From Duncaniella sp. (GTDB lineage Bacteria > Bacteroidota > Bacteroidia > Bacteroidales > Muribaculaceae), in NCBI GenBank assembly GCA_023664955.1, contig JAMPEV010000001.1, positions 87,721 to 151,720 on the forward strand: a stretch of DNA of 64,000 nt, in the 5' to 3' direction. The notes beneath the pieces were generated by a model. That model was not told where the DNA came from. It worked only from the letters and a program-made list of their open reading frames with translations, and ran no database searches. Of this stretch, positions 28,538 through 37,701 are shown piece after piece. Numbering within the stretch: position 1 is the first letter of the stretch; every line of letters begins with the position of its first letter. Both the position numbers and the translations under genes were made by a program.

Positions 28538-29335
28538 ATGCAAACAGCAATTACAACCACTAATAATTTCTCATGGCGAAGAATGTTGGATTATGGAATG
28601 ATATATAAATATAACATTTCAGTCCACCTGAAAATTATCATCACAATATGCATTCTTGACTACCTGAGCCTTCTGCCGTTGAGAGATTTCGAAACCCCGG
28701 TTAGCTTCTTAGCTTACAGTCTAATAGGCTTATTAGTTGCTTTCTGTGTCTACACCGGGGGGCTCATGTTTGCTCGACGTGATGAAACGCTCCTTACCCA
28801 GGCGCCTGCAACAGTAGGAGAAAAGACAGCATTTCAAATCATTTACTCTTTGCTATTCATACCGGCAGTGGTGTATAGTATATGGTATGCCGAGAATACC
28901 ATTGGCGGCCTGATGATTGACGGTGGAAACGTTGAAAACGGCATAAAAGAAGCCGCAATACTAAAAGCCGGCTTCGAGATAACTCCCTCAATGATAGCCG
29001 CAACATTGTTTAACACCGCCTGTCAGAGTATGTTTATAATCCTGTTAGTGTTAGTCGTTGTTATAAAGTCAAAAAAGCATAGAATACTCATGGGGATATT
29101 GACTCCCATCATGGTTCTGCTTATAATCGGAGTAATCGCCGGAATATACGGATTCATTTCAGCTATTTGCGGACTTGAAAACGCCAACCTTCCCGTAAAT
29201 CCCAACAATCTGTCTCAGCTTATAATAAAGGAAATCACAACTATAGGATATATCGTTGACTTGCTTTTGATAATAGTGAGCGGATGCTTAGTCTACTACA
29301 TTTACCGACATAACAAAACACATCAAGTGGCATAA
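28538..29335 (+). CDS. ABC transporter membrane subunit
   Basis: 265 residues with about six hydrophobic segments (for example SFLAYSLIGLLVAFCVYTGG and LIIGVIAGIYGFISAIC). It has no recognisable enzymatic motif. It begins 11 bp after the ATPase gene and its stop overlaps the GntR start (TAATG), so it is most likely the permease partner. Confidence 0.75.
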   Translation: MQTAITTTNNFSWRRMLDYGMIYKYNISVHLKIIITICILDYLSLLPLRDFETPVSFLAYSLIGLLVAFCVYTGGLMFARRDETLLTQAPATVGEKTAFQIIYSLLFIPAVVYSIWYAENTIGGLMIDGGNVENGIKEAAILKAGFEITPSMIAATLFNTACQSMFIILLVLVVVIKSKKHRILMGILTPIMVLLIIGVIAGIYGFISAICGLENANLPVNPNNLSQLIIKEITTIGYIVDLLLIIVSGCLVYYIYRHNKTHQVA

Positions 29336-29694
29336 TGGAATTCAGCACTAACAAACCAATATATAAGCAGATAATTGACTACAGTTTCGGGCAGATTCTC
29401 TCAGGAGCATGGAGCCAGGGGGAGCGTGTGCCATCCGTGCGCGAACTTTCCGTGCTTCTCTCCGTCAATAGCCACACCGTGCTTAAGGCCTACGAATACC
29501 TCCAAGCAGAGGGTATCATCACCCCTAAGCGTGGGATGGGGTTCTATCTGTCAACCGATGCCCTTTCTCGCGTCAACTCAGCTCGGCGACAGGAATTCTT
29601 CGACACCACACTCAAAGAAATGTTCAAGGAAATGAACCTCCTCAACATCACAATCGACGAAATCCTCGACCATTACCATTATAATGAATCATAA
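29335..29694 (+). CDS. GntR family regulator, YtrA type
   Basis: 119 residues: an N-terminal winged helix (PIYKQIIDYSFGQILSGAWS, GERVPSVRELSVLLSVNSHT, GIITPKRGMGFYLS) and only a short helical tail for dimerisation, as in the YtrA subgroup. It overlaps the permease stop by one base. Unlike Bacillus ytrA, which comes first, it is last in the operon; it probably represses the operon. Confidence 0.9.
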   Translation: MEFSTNKPIYKQIIDYSFGQILSGAWSQGERVPSVRELSVLLSVNSHTVLKAYEYLQAEGIITPKRGMGFYLSTDALSRVNSARRQEFFDTTLKEMFKEMNLLNITIDEILDHYHYNES

Positions 29695-29793
29695 CTCCCC
29701 TGGTAATTAAAATAGATAATATATCTCCTCACTATCAGTCCTTACAACTTCCAACTATCATTTGTCAACTACTATCTGTCAATTAAGTTACTA

Positions 29794-29833
29794 TTAAAAA
29801 GTCGGGCTGACGAAGCGTTTTCGTCAGCCCGAC
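29794..29833 (-). terminator. Terminator of the LRR gene
   Basis: GTCGGGCTGACGAA and its complement form a 14-bp stem (29801-29833). On the minus strand five T follow. It can also stop plus-strand transcription from the GntR gene. The rest of the 29695-29902 interval is AT-rich without a gene. Confidence 0.85.
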
Positions 29834-29902
29834 CTCAATTGTTTGACCTAAATGTCAGATATACTATTCGTGTTTTATGAATGTCAAGTATAATCTGTCA
29901 GA

Positions 29903-30958
29903 TTAGTAGTTCCACTGGCAAGCCACCATACGGAGGTTGTCACAAGCGATTGAACGGAAATCAGTGATTGTATTGTATCGGCAGTTGATGTAGGTAAGAG
30001 CTGTGTCGAATGATACATCAAGCATGTTCAACTGATTGTTGTTGCAGAGCAAACGCTGGAGGAAAGTCTGATTTGACAGTGTAAGCGAGGTCAAGTCGTT
30101 ATAAGAGCAGTCTACAAACTGGAGGTTCGGACAACCTTCTACACTGAGTGAAGTAAGGTCATTGTAAGAGCAAACAAGGTCAAGAAGATTGTTGCAATCA
30201 CGTACACCGAGACTTACCATATTATTATCAGAGCAAATAAGAGATGAAAGGGTGGGAAGACCAGAGATAATGAGATTGTCGATTTCGTTATCGTCAATAT
30301 TCAAATTCTGAAGATTCTCAACACCTACAAGGCTGAGCTGTGTCAACTTATTGTAGCCGCAATATAGATTCTTAAGTGCAGTACAACCTGATACATTGAG
30401 AACTTCCAAGTGACAACCCTGGCAGTTGAGTGTCTTAAGGTTGAAGTTATTAGAAACATTAAGTTCTACAAACAGGTTGTTGGATACATTCAAATTATTC
30501 AGAAGTGGTGTATTTTCAAGTGTAATCTCTGAAAGACGGTTCTTGTATACAGATAGTTTCTGAAGATTAGTACAACCAGTGAAATCAGCAGTAGTAAGCT
30601 TGTTACGACCGGCATTAAGTTCTACAAGTGCGCCGCAATTTGCTACGTTGATTCCGGTGAGTTCATTTCGAGATACATCTACTTTAGTAAGAGCACTAAA
30701 GTTAGAGAGATTAAGTTGGCCACCAAGCTTTTTATCCTTCCATTCGATTGCGGTCACATGACCATTCTGTACTGTGATGCCCTCGATTGAACCGATAGCA
30801 TTGATGTCTGAAACTTTAAGAGCCTGAGCATTGGTTCCCTCTTTTGCTGGTGCTGACAAGAAGGCTTTAAGCTGTTTCGCTTCATTCTTGTCAAGATTCT
30901 GAGCAAATGCACTCATGCTTCCAAGCACGATTGCAATGATTAATAACGCTTTTTTCAT
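29903..30958 (-). CDS. Secreted leucine-rich repeat protein
   Basis: 351 residues. A signal peptide (MKKALLIIAIVLGSMSAFA) precedes a short helical cap (NEAKQLKAFLSAPAKEG) and about twelve repeats of roughly 21 residues of the form L-x-x-L-x-(C/V)-x-x-N-x-(L/I), for example LQKLSVYKNRLSEITLENT. Many repeats have CSYNDL or CNNNQL with a Cys. There is no lipobox, LPXTG or type IX sorting domain, and the C-terminus ends in a repeat (RMVACQWNY). It probably binds protein or glycan in the periplasm or medium. It is monocistronic. Confidence 0.88.
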   Translation of the reverse strand: MKKALLIIAIVLGSMSAFAQNLDKNEAKQLKAFLSAPAKEGTNAQALKVSDINAIGSIEGITVQNGHVTAIEWKDKKLGGQLNLSNFSALTKVDVSRNELTGINVANCGALVELNAGRNKLTTADFTGCTNLQKLSVYKNRLSEITLENTPLLNNLNVSNNLFVELNVSNNFNLKTLNCQGCHLEVLNVSGCTALKNLYCGYNKLTQLSLVGVENLQNLNIDDNEIDNLIISGLPTLSSLICSDNNMVSLGVRDCNNLLDLVCSYNDLTSLSVEGCPNLQFVDCSYNDLTSLTLSNQTFLQRLLCNNNQLNMLDVSFDTALTYINCRYNTITDFRSIACDNLRMVACQWNY

Positions 30959-31139
30959 AAAACAATAGTTGGTTTTGTTAATTTTACTTTTCTAACAATA
31001 TGAATCCTCAAAAAGTTTTATGAGCGTTAATAAAAGTTCCAATTTTTTTTAATTTTTATTTCACTATTTTTAGAATTCCCCTCCCTTATTTATTTGCAGT
31101 CAATATCTTAGAGACTGATGGACAATTTATGGCTTTTAC

Positions 31140-31174
31140 AAAAAAATCGCCGCGACATCGCCGCGACGATTTTG
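31140..31174 (-). terminator. Terminator of dnaB
   Basis: On the minus strand AAAATCGTCGCG and CGCGGCGATTTT form a 12-bp stem with one G-T pair, followed by seven T. It lies about 34 bp after the dnaB stop. Confidence 0.85.
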
Positions 31175-31207
31175 TGTCCTGTCGAGTAAAAAATATCGGG
31201 AGATTCT

Positions 31208-32773
31208 TTAGAATGGAGGGGCATCATCACCTGCTCCTCCAAGAATATCGGCCGACCCTCCCTGGAAAGGAGAAGCGGGAGTGAAGGCATCGCCGCCACC
31301 CATCGACATACCGCCGCCGTTCAGCCGCGACATCTTGGAGCCGCTTGTCATTTCCGCTTCATCGTCCCAGTTCTCAAATCGGGCATAACGTGACTTGAAT
31401 CGCATCTTCACATCGTCCACTCGACCGCTACGGTGCTTGGCCACGATAAATTCGGCAAGCCCGCGGATATCATTACCGGCAGCATCGGTCCCCGACCTCA
31501 GATAATACTCCGGGCGGTGGATGAAGCAAACTATATCGGCATCCTGCTCGATCGCTCCTGACTCACGAAGGTCGCTCAACTGGGGCCGCTTGCCATCCTT
31601 GCTATCGGCACCACGCGACTCCACACTACGGTTCAACTGTGAAAGTGCCACAATCGGGATATTAAGCTCCTTGGCAAGCTGCTTTAACGAGCGAGATATC
31701 ATTGACACTTCCTGCTCACGGGAGCCGAATTTCATTCCCGACGCATTCATTAACTGCAAGTAGTCAATGATGATAAACGACACATTATGTTCCCGCACAA
31801 GTCGGCGCGCCTTAGTTCGCAATTCAAAAATGGAAAGGGAGGCAGTATCGTCAATATATAATGGTGCGCTGTAGAGATTTTTCACGCGCGACATCAGCTG
31901 GTCCCATTCCATTTGAGTAAGTTGACCGCTCTTGATTTTTTCACCTTCGATTTCGCATGTGTTCTGAATGAGACGGTTGACCAACTGAAGATTAGACATT
32001 TCAAGGGAGAAAATCGCCACCGGAATGTTGTAATTTACCGCCATATTCTTCGCCATGGAGAGGACAAAGGCAGTCTTACCCATCGCCGGACGGGCGGCAA
32101 TGATAATAAGGTCACTACGCTGCCATCCGGAAGTCAACTTGTCAAGTTCATGATAGCCTGATTCCAATCCGGAGAGTCCCGATGCCCGGTTGGCGGCTGT
32201 CTGAATCTGTTCTATGGCGGCATTAATTACAGGGTCTATCTGTGTGACATCCTTCTTAACATTGCGCTGAGATATTTCAAAAAGCTTTCCTTCAGCCTCC
32301 TGGAGGAGGTCGTCAACGTCATAACTCTCGTCAAACGCCTGTGCCTCTATCTGCGATGCAAATTTTATCAACTCACGGGCAAGATACTTCTGCGCCACAA
32401 TGCGGGCGTGAAACTCCACATGGGCTCCCGAAGCGACCCTTGAAGTCAATTCAGATATACGCATGGGACCACCGGCTCCTTCAAGCTCGCCCATCAGACG
32501 GAGCTTTTCGGTCACTGTTAACATGTCGATTGACTGCTGCGACGCACCGAGGCTTTGTATCGCCGCGTATATCTTTTGGTTTGACGGGTCATAGAACGAC
32601 TCCGGCTTTAAGATGTCACACACCTGAGTATAAGCATCTTTCTCGAGCATCAAAGCACCGAGTACCGCCTCTTCAAGGTCGTTGTCGCGCGGTGGAATCC
32701 TGCCACCATGATCAAACTTAGAAATATGTTCAGGTTTTCCTGACCTGCGAGTAGTATTATTATTGTCAGCCAT
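31208..32773 (-). CDS. dnaB: Replicative DNA helicase
   Basis: 521 residues from the ATG at 32773; a TTG three codons upstream also keeps the frame open but is less likely. The N-terminal helical domain (about 25-130: PPRDNDLEEAVLGALML) precedes the RecA-like motor with Walker A RPAMGKTAF (228-236), Walker B IIIDYLQLM and the Arg-containing ESRGADSKDGKRPQLSDLRE segment. The C-terminal tail is Gly/Ser/Met-rich (GGGMSMGGGDAF) and ends in acidic DDAPPF, resembling the acidic tip of SSB. The hexamer unwinds DNA at the fork. A -7 box lies just upstream. Confidence 0.97.
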   Translation of the reverse strand: MADNNNTTRRSGKPEHISKFDHGGRIPPRDNDLEEAVLGALMLEKDAYTQVCDILKPESFYDPSNQKIYAAIQSLGASQQSIDMLTVTEKLRLMGELEGAGGPMRISELTSRVASGAHVEFHARIVAQKYLARELIKFASQIEAQAFDESYDVDDLLQEAEGKLFEISQRNVKKDVTQIDPVINAAIEQIQTAANRASGLSGLESGYHELDKLTSGWQRSDLIIIAARPAMGKTAFVLSMAKNMAVNYNIPVAIFSLEMSNLQLVNRLIQNTCEIEGEKIKSGQLTQMEWDQLMSRVKNLYSAPLYIDDTASLSIFELRTKARRLVREHNVSFIIIDYLQLMNASGMKFGSREQEVSMISRSLKQLAKELNIPIVALSQLNRSVESRGADSKDGKRPQLSDLRESGAIEQDADIVCFIHRPEYYLRSGTDAAGNDIRGLAEFIVAKHRSGRVDDVKMRFKSRYARFENWDDEAEMTSGSKMSRLNGGGMSMGGGDAFTPASPFQGGSADILGGAGDDAPPF

Positions 32774-32798
32774 TTTATACAAATTATGAAAGCGATGA

Positions 32799-32829
32799 CA
32801 AAGTTACAGATTTTGGAAATATCAATAAA
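32799..32829 (-). promoter_or_regulatory. Probable dnaB promoter
   Basis: On the minus strand TAACTTTG (32799-32806) matches TAnnTTTG; the -33 site reads TTTA, one mismatch to TTTG. It lies 26 bp before the dnaB ATG, giving a very short leader. Confidence 0.6.
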
Positions 32830-32936
32830 ATAATAATGGCTCGATTTATAAACCGATTTAATGACATTTGTTAAACACTATGTTAATTTTTTATTTACCT
32901 TTGCTGAGAATTTCCTCATTTGGTTCCATATATGTA

Positions 32937-32999
32937 AATCCTATAAGCCTCCTATAACTCTTATATGTCTTATATGTTTTATATATCTTATATGTACTC
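32937..32999 (+). repeat. 10-bp phased AT-rich repeat before ispE
   Basis: About six units of ten bases follow one another (TCCTATAAGC, CTCCTATAAC, TCTTATATGT, CTTATATGTT, TTATATATCT, TATATGTACT). The period is one helical turn, so the TA steps lie on one DNA face and the stretch may be bent. It ends 16 bp before the ispE ATG and overlaps where its promoter should be. Confidence 0.8.
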
Positions 33000-33014
33000 A
33001 ATTTCCCTCCATAA

Positions 33015-33839
33015 ATGATACTATTCCCGAACGCTAAAATAAACTTGGGTCTCGACATCCTCCGCAAACGCGCAGATGGCTACCACGATATTGAAACTGT
33101 AATGTATCCTGTTCCATGGCGTGAAATTCTGGAAATTGTACCTTCGAAGGGACAAGAGACAACACTCACCATCACCGGACGCGAAGTAAACTGCCCGGTG
33201 GAGCAGAACTTAGTAATGAAAGCATACCGTGCTCTCGATGAGTTAGTGCGACTACCCCCAGTAGACATTTATCTACGCAAAATCATCCCTGACGGTGCCG
33301 GGCTTGGTGGTGGTTCGGCCGATGCTGCTTTCACGCTACGAGGACTTAATGAACTTTTTCAATTAGGTTATAGCAATGACGAATTGGCAGAGGTCGCTGC
33401 TCAATTAGGGGCTGACTGTCCTTTTTTTATTTATAACAGGCCAATGCTGTGCACCGGAACAGGCACTGACATGTCAGCATTCAATCTCTCTCTAAGAGGG
33501 AAATGGATTGCAGTCATAAAACCGGAAGTAAGCGTTCCTACTGCTAAAGCTTATTCTCGCACCCGTCCTGCTATTCCTGAAAGGTCCATAACCGACATCT
33601 TAAATTTACCAATCTCCGATTGGCAAGAGAAATTGAAAAACGACTTCGAGGCGTCAGTGTTCCCTGAATATCCTCTAATTGCGAACATCAAAGAGAAACT
33701 GCATGAGAAAGGAGCATCATACACTGCCATGTCAGGCTCCGGCTCAGCCGTCTACGGCATATTCCAACATGACATTTTGTCAGAAAACTTGTCATCTGAC
33801 TTTGTAGGATGTCAAATATTTATCAGCCAACTGGGATAG
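33015..33839 (+). CDS. ispE: 4-diphosphocytidyl-2-C-methyl-D-erythritol kinase
   Basis: 274 residues. GHMP kinase fold: NAKINLGLDILRKRADGYHD at the start (Lys and Asp active-site motifs), the ATP loop PDGAGLGGGSADAAF (92-106) and the C-terminal motif SYTAMSGSGSAVYGIF. It phosphorylates CDP-ME in the non-mevalonate isoprenoid pathway, so the organism uses the MEP route. No other isp gene is adjacent. Confidence 0.96.
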   Translation: MILFPNAKINLGLDILRKRADGYHDIETVMYPVPWREILEIVPSKGQETTLTITGREVNCPVEQNLVMKAYRALDELVRLPPVDIYLRKIIPDGAGLGGGSADAAFTLRGLNELFQLGYSNDELAEVAAQLGADCPFFIYNRPMLCTGTGTDMSAFNLSLRGKWIAVIKPEVSVPTAKAYSRTRPAIPERSITDILNLPISDWQEKLKNDFEASVFPEYPLIANIKEKLHEKGASYTAMSGSGSAVYGIFQHDILSENLSSDFVGCQIFISQLG

Positions 33840-33942
33840 TATTATGTCAGTCACTCTTTTTACTGTGTGAGTGAACGTTATACCAATATAATTGTTGTAA
33901 AATTAGATTGAAGGCTTGATTCGAGCCACTAAAATTCAACTT

Positions 33943-33980
33943 AGCGGCACGTTTTGCCACAGTCTGGCAATCTTTTTGAT
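33943..33980 (+). promoter_or_regulatory. Overlapping palindromes upstream of grpE
   Basis: GGCACGTTTTGCC (33946-33958) and TGCCACAGTCTGGCA (33955-33969) are inverted repeats sharing a TGCC. The second is followed by TGGCAATCTTTTTGAT, which has the GG-N10 spacing of a sigma-54 site but GA instead of GC at -12. About 70 bp remain to the grpE ATG. A regulator site for stress control is plausible; the identity is open. Confidence 0.35.
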
Positions 33981-34026
33981 TGTTTGAGTTAGATAAATTA
34001 TATGTAATTAAAAGACACTATATATT

Positions 34027-34659
34027 ATGAGTAACGACTCAAAACATTCACAGAATAACGCCCCACGTCCTGACGAAGAGCTTAAGCGTCAGGCGGAGGG
34101 TGGAGAAGCACTTGATGATGTCCAGGAGGCTCAGGAAGAGCAAAATTCCCAATTGGATGAAGCCAACGACATTATCAACAAGGAAATTTCCGACATAGAA
34201 GCACTTAAGCAGCAGGTTCTCGATGCTGAAGCTAAGGTTGAGAAAGAAAAAAAGGAATACCTTTTCCTCATGGCTGAGTTTGACAATTTCCGCAAACGCA
34301 CCGTGAAGGAAAAAGCCGACATTATAAAGAATGCCTCAGAAAATGTGCTGAAAGGACTTCTCCCGATCGTCGACGATTTCGAACGCGGTCTTGAGGCAAG
34401 CGCCAAGTCTGATGACCCAAGCTCGATCCGCCAGGGAATGGAACTTATATACCAAAAGTTCGTGAAATTCCTCTCCCAAAATGGCGTGAAGCCCATTGAC
34501 AGCACCGGCAAGCCATTTGATTCCGAACTTCATGAAGCTATTGCCATGGTACCTGTTGAAGATGAGTCAAAGAAAGGTGTGGTGATTGACACCCCCTCCA
34601 AGGGATATACAATTAATGACAAGGTTCTCCGTCATGCCAAAGTGGCTGTAGGACAATAA
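34027..34659 (+). CDS. grpE: Nucleotide exchange factor GrpE
   Basis: 210 residues. A long coiled coil (about 25-95: ISDIEALKQQVLDAEAKVEK) precedes the conserved FDNFRKRTVKEKADI and the beta domain with FDSELHEAIAMVP. It releases ADP from DnaK. The gene lies 11 bp before dnaJ; dnaK is not in the window. Confidence 0.96.
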   Translation: MSNDSKHSQNNAPRPDEELKRQAEGGEALDDVQEAQEEQNSQLDEANDIINKEISDIEALKQQVLDAEAKVEKEKKEYLFLMAEFDNFRKRTVKEKADIIKNASENVLKGLLPIVDDFERGLEASAKSDDPSSIRQGMELIYQKFVKFLSQNGVKPIDSTGKPFDSELHEAIAMVPVEDESKKGVVIDTPSKGYTINDKVLRHAKVAVGQ

Positions 34660-34670
34660 TATGACTTACC

Positions 34671-35834
34671 ATGGCAGCGAAAAGAGACTATTATGAAGTG
34701 CTTGGTGTCGACAAAAATGCCGACGAAAAAGCGATAAAAAGTGCCTACCGTAAGAAGGCCATACAGTATCACCCTGACAAAAATCCGGGTGACAAGGAGG
34801 CTGAGGAAAAATTCAAGGAGGCAGCCGAGGCCTACGATGTGCTTTCCAATCCTGAGAAGCGTGCTAAGTATGACCAGTTTGGTCATGACATGGGTCCGCA
34901 AGGATTCCCGGGCGGAGCCGGAGGATTCCACGCAGGCGGCTTCTCCATGGAGGATATTTTCTCACAGTTTGGCGATATTTTCGGAGGCGGCTTCGGCAAT
35001 ATGGGAGGCTTTGAGTCGGCAGGCGGCCGTACTCGGCGCCGTCAGCGTCGAGGTTCCGACCTCCGTATCAAGGTAAAGATGACCCTTGCGGAAATAGCCA
35101 CAGGTGTCACCAAGACCTTAAAGATTCCTACTCTCGTTAAATGTTCCCACTGTGATGGAACCGGCGCAAAGGATGGCACAGCGTTTACCACATGTTCAAC
35201 CTGTCATGGTTCGGGCAGTGTGCTCCGCCAGCAGCAATCTATCTTCGGCATCTCACAGTCGGCTGTTGAATGTCCCACTTGCCACGGCGAAGGAAAGACC
35301 ATAACCCATAAATGTTCATATTGCAACGGTGAAGGTGTTGTGCGTCAGGATGTAACCGTGTCCTTCTCAATCCCCGCCGGTGTCAGCGATGGGCAGACCC
35401 TTACTCTCCGCGGTAAAGGCAATGCGGCAATTCATGGCGGTGCCAACGGTGACTTGCTCGTCGTAATCGAGGAAATTAAGAACCCGGAACTCATCCGTGA
35501 TGGCAATGACGTGATTTACAACTTGATGCTCGATATTCCTACTGCCACCCTTGGTGGAACAGTCGAGGTTCCCACTATCACCGGACGTGCCCGCATGAAG
35601 ATTCCGGCAGGCACTCAACCGGGCAAGGTGCTTCGTCTACGCGGCAAAGGACTCCCTTCTACCGAAGGTTACGGCACTGGAGATGAATTAGTCAACGTAA
35701 TGGTGTACATTCCCGAAAATGTAACTCCCGAAGAGCAGCAGACCATCGAATCACTCCGAGGTAAACCTAACATGACTCCTAATGAATCAACCAAGCAACG
35801 AATCTTCAGCAAGCTGCGTCATATCTTTGAATGA
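34671..35834 (+). CDS. dnaJ: Chaperone DnaJ (type A Hsp40)
   Basis: 387 residues. J domain with HPD at 34-36, a Gly/Phe-rich linker (about 72-118), four CxxCxGxG zinc repeats starting at Cys158, Cys175, Cys201 and Cys215, and a C-terminal substrate domain ([17 protein letters not shown]). It stimulates DnaK ATPase and delivers clients. It forms an operon with grpE and is followed by an intrinsic terminator. Confidence 0.97.
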   Translation: MAAKRDYYEVLGVDKNADEKAIKSAYRKKAIQYHPDKNPGDKEAEEKFKEAAEAYDVLSNPEKRAKYDQFGHDMGPQGFPGGAGGFHAGGFSMEDIFSQFGDIFGGGFGNMGGFESAGGRTRRRQRRGSDLRIKVKMTLAEIATGVTKTLKIPTLVKCSHCDGTGAKDGTAFTTCSTCHGSGSVLRQQQSIFGISQSAVECPTCHGEGKTITHKCSYCNGEGVVRQDVTVSFSIPAGVSDGQTLTLRGKGNAAIHGGANGDLLVVIEEIKNPELIRDGNDVIYNLMLDIPTATLGGTVEVPTITGRARMKIPAGTQPGKVLRLRGKGLPSTEGYGTGDELVNVMVYIPENVTPEEQQTIESLRGKPNMTPNESTKQRIFSKLRHIFE

Positions 35835-35858
35835 TAATATAGTCTTTGCTAATCCCAT

Positions 35859-35900
35859 AAAACTCCCGATGACCGCAACCGGCTCATTGGGAGTTTTGTT
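35859..35900 (+). terminator. Terminator of grpE-dnaJ
   Basis: AAAACTCCC (35859-35867) pairs with GGGAGTTTT (35889-35897), with inner ATGA/TCAT pairing and a TTTTGTT end. The T-run is shared with the -33 box of the mazG promoter. Confidence 0.8.
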
Positions 35901-35925
35901 ATGAACGCAAAAAAGAGTATCTTTG
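35895..35925 (+). promoter_or_regulatory. Promoter of mazG
   Basis: TTTG (35895-35898), a 19-bp spacer and TATCTTTG (35918-35925) match the consensus exactly. The -33 box is embedded in the preceding terminator's T-run. The leader is only about 10 nt. Confidence 0.85.
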
Positions 35926-35942
35926 TGGAAAAATAAATTACC

Positions 35943-36725
35943 ATGCATACACGCGAAGAAAAGATTGAAGCTCTCGGGCGTGTCATTGACACACTTGATA
36001 TACTTAGAGTTAAGTGCCCCTGGGACGCTAAACAGACCAATGAGTCTCTACGTCCTAACACCATTGAAGAAGTTTATGAACTTTGCGATGCCTTGATTAA
36101 AAGCGACGATGCCAACATCCGAAAGGAGCTTGGCGATGTGTTGCTACATGTGCTTTTCTATGCTAAAATAGGGGAAGAGAAGGGCAAATTCGACATTGCC
36201 GATGTGTGTGACGCTCTTAACAATAAGCTTATTTTCCGTCATCCTCATGTATTTGGCAATCAACACGTTGAATCCACTGACGAGGTATTACAAAACTGGG
36301 AGCAGCTAAAGCTGAAAGAGAAAGGTGGCAACAAGACAGTCCTATCAGGTGTGCCTAAGGCTCTCCCGGCAATGATTAAAGCCGATAGGATCCAGGAAAA
36401 GGCTGCAAACGTGGGCTTTGACTGGGAGATACGCGAGCAGGTATGGGACAAGGTCAAAGAGGAAATATCAGAGTTTAGCGAAGCTGTGAAATGTGGCAAA
36501 CATGGCGACATGGAAGCTGAGATGGGTGATGTGCTATTCAGCATTATCAATGCAGCCCGTCTTTATAAAATCAATCCTGAGAATGCCCTCGAAAAGACAA
36601 ATGAAAAATTCATCAAACGTTTCAACCACATCGAGAAGCGTTCACATGAGATGGGTAAAGAGCTGAAAGATATGACACTCGCCGAGATGGACGCACTTTG
36701 GAACGAGGCTAAAACCCTGGATTAA
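35943..36725 (+). CDS. mazG: Nucleoside triphosphate pyrophosphohydrolase MazG
   Basis: 260 residues with two MazG repeats. The first has RVKCPWDAKQTNESLRPNTI, EEVYELCDAL and RKELGDVLLHVLFYA, the E-E-x-x-E and E-x-x-D metal site; the second has EEISEFSEAVKCG and EAEMGDVLFSIINAAR. It hydrolyses NTPs or dNTPs to monophosphates, a sanitising role. The start follows a strong promoter closely. Confidence 0.95.
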   Translation: MHTREEKIEALGRVIDTLDILRVKCPWDAKQTNESLRPNTIEEVYELCDALIKSDDANIRKELGDVLLHVLFYAKIGEEKGKFDIADVCDALNNKLIFRHPHVFGNQHVESTDEVLQNWEQLKLKEKGGNKTVLSGVPKALPAMIKADRIQEKAANVGFDWEIREQVWDKVKEEISEFSEAVKCGKHGDMEAEMGDVLFSIINAARLYKINPENALEKTNEKFIKRFNHIEKRSHEMGKELKDMTLAEMDALWNEAKTLD

Positions 36726-36799
36726 ACGATTAGTTAGTAATCTGTAAAAAACGATATAATATATTTTGTTTCCAAGATTACTCGATTCGCATTTTTCTG

Positions 36800-37552
36800 A
36801 TGAACTATAATGAATTGAACAGCCATCCCAGAGATGGACATTTGGAATTCGACCCGAAAAGTCACACTTATCACCTTGGAGCACAGCAATTGAAATCGGT
36901 TACGACTTTGGTGGAGGAATGTTTTCCCCAATTTGATGCTATTTATTGGGCTCATCGTAAAGCGCCACAGGAAGGTGTGTCCCCAGAGGAATTGATGGCA
37001 CGTTGGGAACGGGATGCCCAGCGGGCACGTGACCTTGGCACAATAATGCACGATAAGATAGAGCATTATTACCTCGGCGATGACGTTGGCGATGACACCG
37101 ATGCCTACCGCCTTTTTCGATGCTTTGCTTCAAATAACCGATTGTATCCCTACCGCACCGAATGGCGAATTTATTACGAAGAATACGGGGTTGCCGGTAC
37201 GCTCGATTTCCTCGAACGAACCCCCGACGGCACTTTCAATATCTGGGACTGGAAACGTTCTCGGAAACTCATAAACCGCAACGGAATGATTGAGACCATC
37301 TCTCCTTTTCGCAAGACAGCACACCACCCAATTTCACATATTCCCGACTGCTCCTACTATCATTACGCACTACAAGTAAGCGTATATCGCTACATTCTTG
37401 AACAGAAATACGGCATAACCATTAACAAAATGCGCCTCGGCGTATTCCACCCATCCTACTCCGGCTATTACATAGTCGACCTCCCATACCTCCGCAACGA
37501 AGTAGTAGAAATACTGGAAAAAATAAAGTCGCGATCATGGACATCATCATAA
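36800..37552 (+). CDS. Standalone PD-(D/E)XK nuclease-like protein
   Basis: 250 residues, no signal peptide. A RecB/Cas4-type nuclease core is visible: His84 in GTIMHDKIEHYY, Asp136 in GVAGTLDFL, Asp150 and Lys152 in IWDWKRS, and the helical QVSVY motif (192-196). There is no helicase domain and no CRISPR or AddAB neighbour. The N-terminus (FDPKSHTYHLGAQQLKSVTT) resembles that of phage-type exonuclease-like proteins. A DNA exonuclease is the best guess; the biological role is unknown. Confidence 0.75.
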   Translation: MNYNELNSHPRDGHLEFDPKSHTYHLGAQQLKSVTTLVEECFPQFDAIYWAHRKAPQEGVSPEELMARWERDAQRARDLGTIMHDKIEHYYLGDDVGDDTDAYRLFRCFASNNRLYPYRTEWRIYYEEYGVAGTLDFLERTPDGTFNIWDWKRSRKLINRNGMIETISPFRKTAHHPISHIPDCSYYHYALQVSVYRYILEQKYGITINKMRLGVFHPSYSGYYIVDLPYLRNEVVEILEKIKSRSWTSS

Positions 37553-37603
37553 CTAACATTCCAACCTGAATGATATAATATTTTTAAAATTAGTTAAAAT
37601 TCG

Positions 37604-37611
37604 TACCTTTG
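37604..37611 (+). promoter_or_regulatory. -7 box of the M16 peptidase promoter
   Basis: TACCTTTG matches TAnnTTTG; the -33 position holds TTTT, one mismatch. It lies about 90 bp upstream of the ATG. Confidence 0.6.
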
Positions 37612-37701
37612 CGTCACTATTAGCGCAAAGGTGCGTCTAATTTTTAATGGGATTTCCATCCTCACTGAAAACACAGAATAATATATCATAATTTCTAAAA
37701 A

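Noticed and set aside
33965-33980. True sigma-54 promoter for grpE
   Set aside because: Spacing fits but the -12 element has GA instead of the nearly invariant GC; kept only as a palindromic site.
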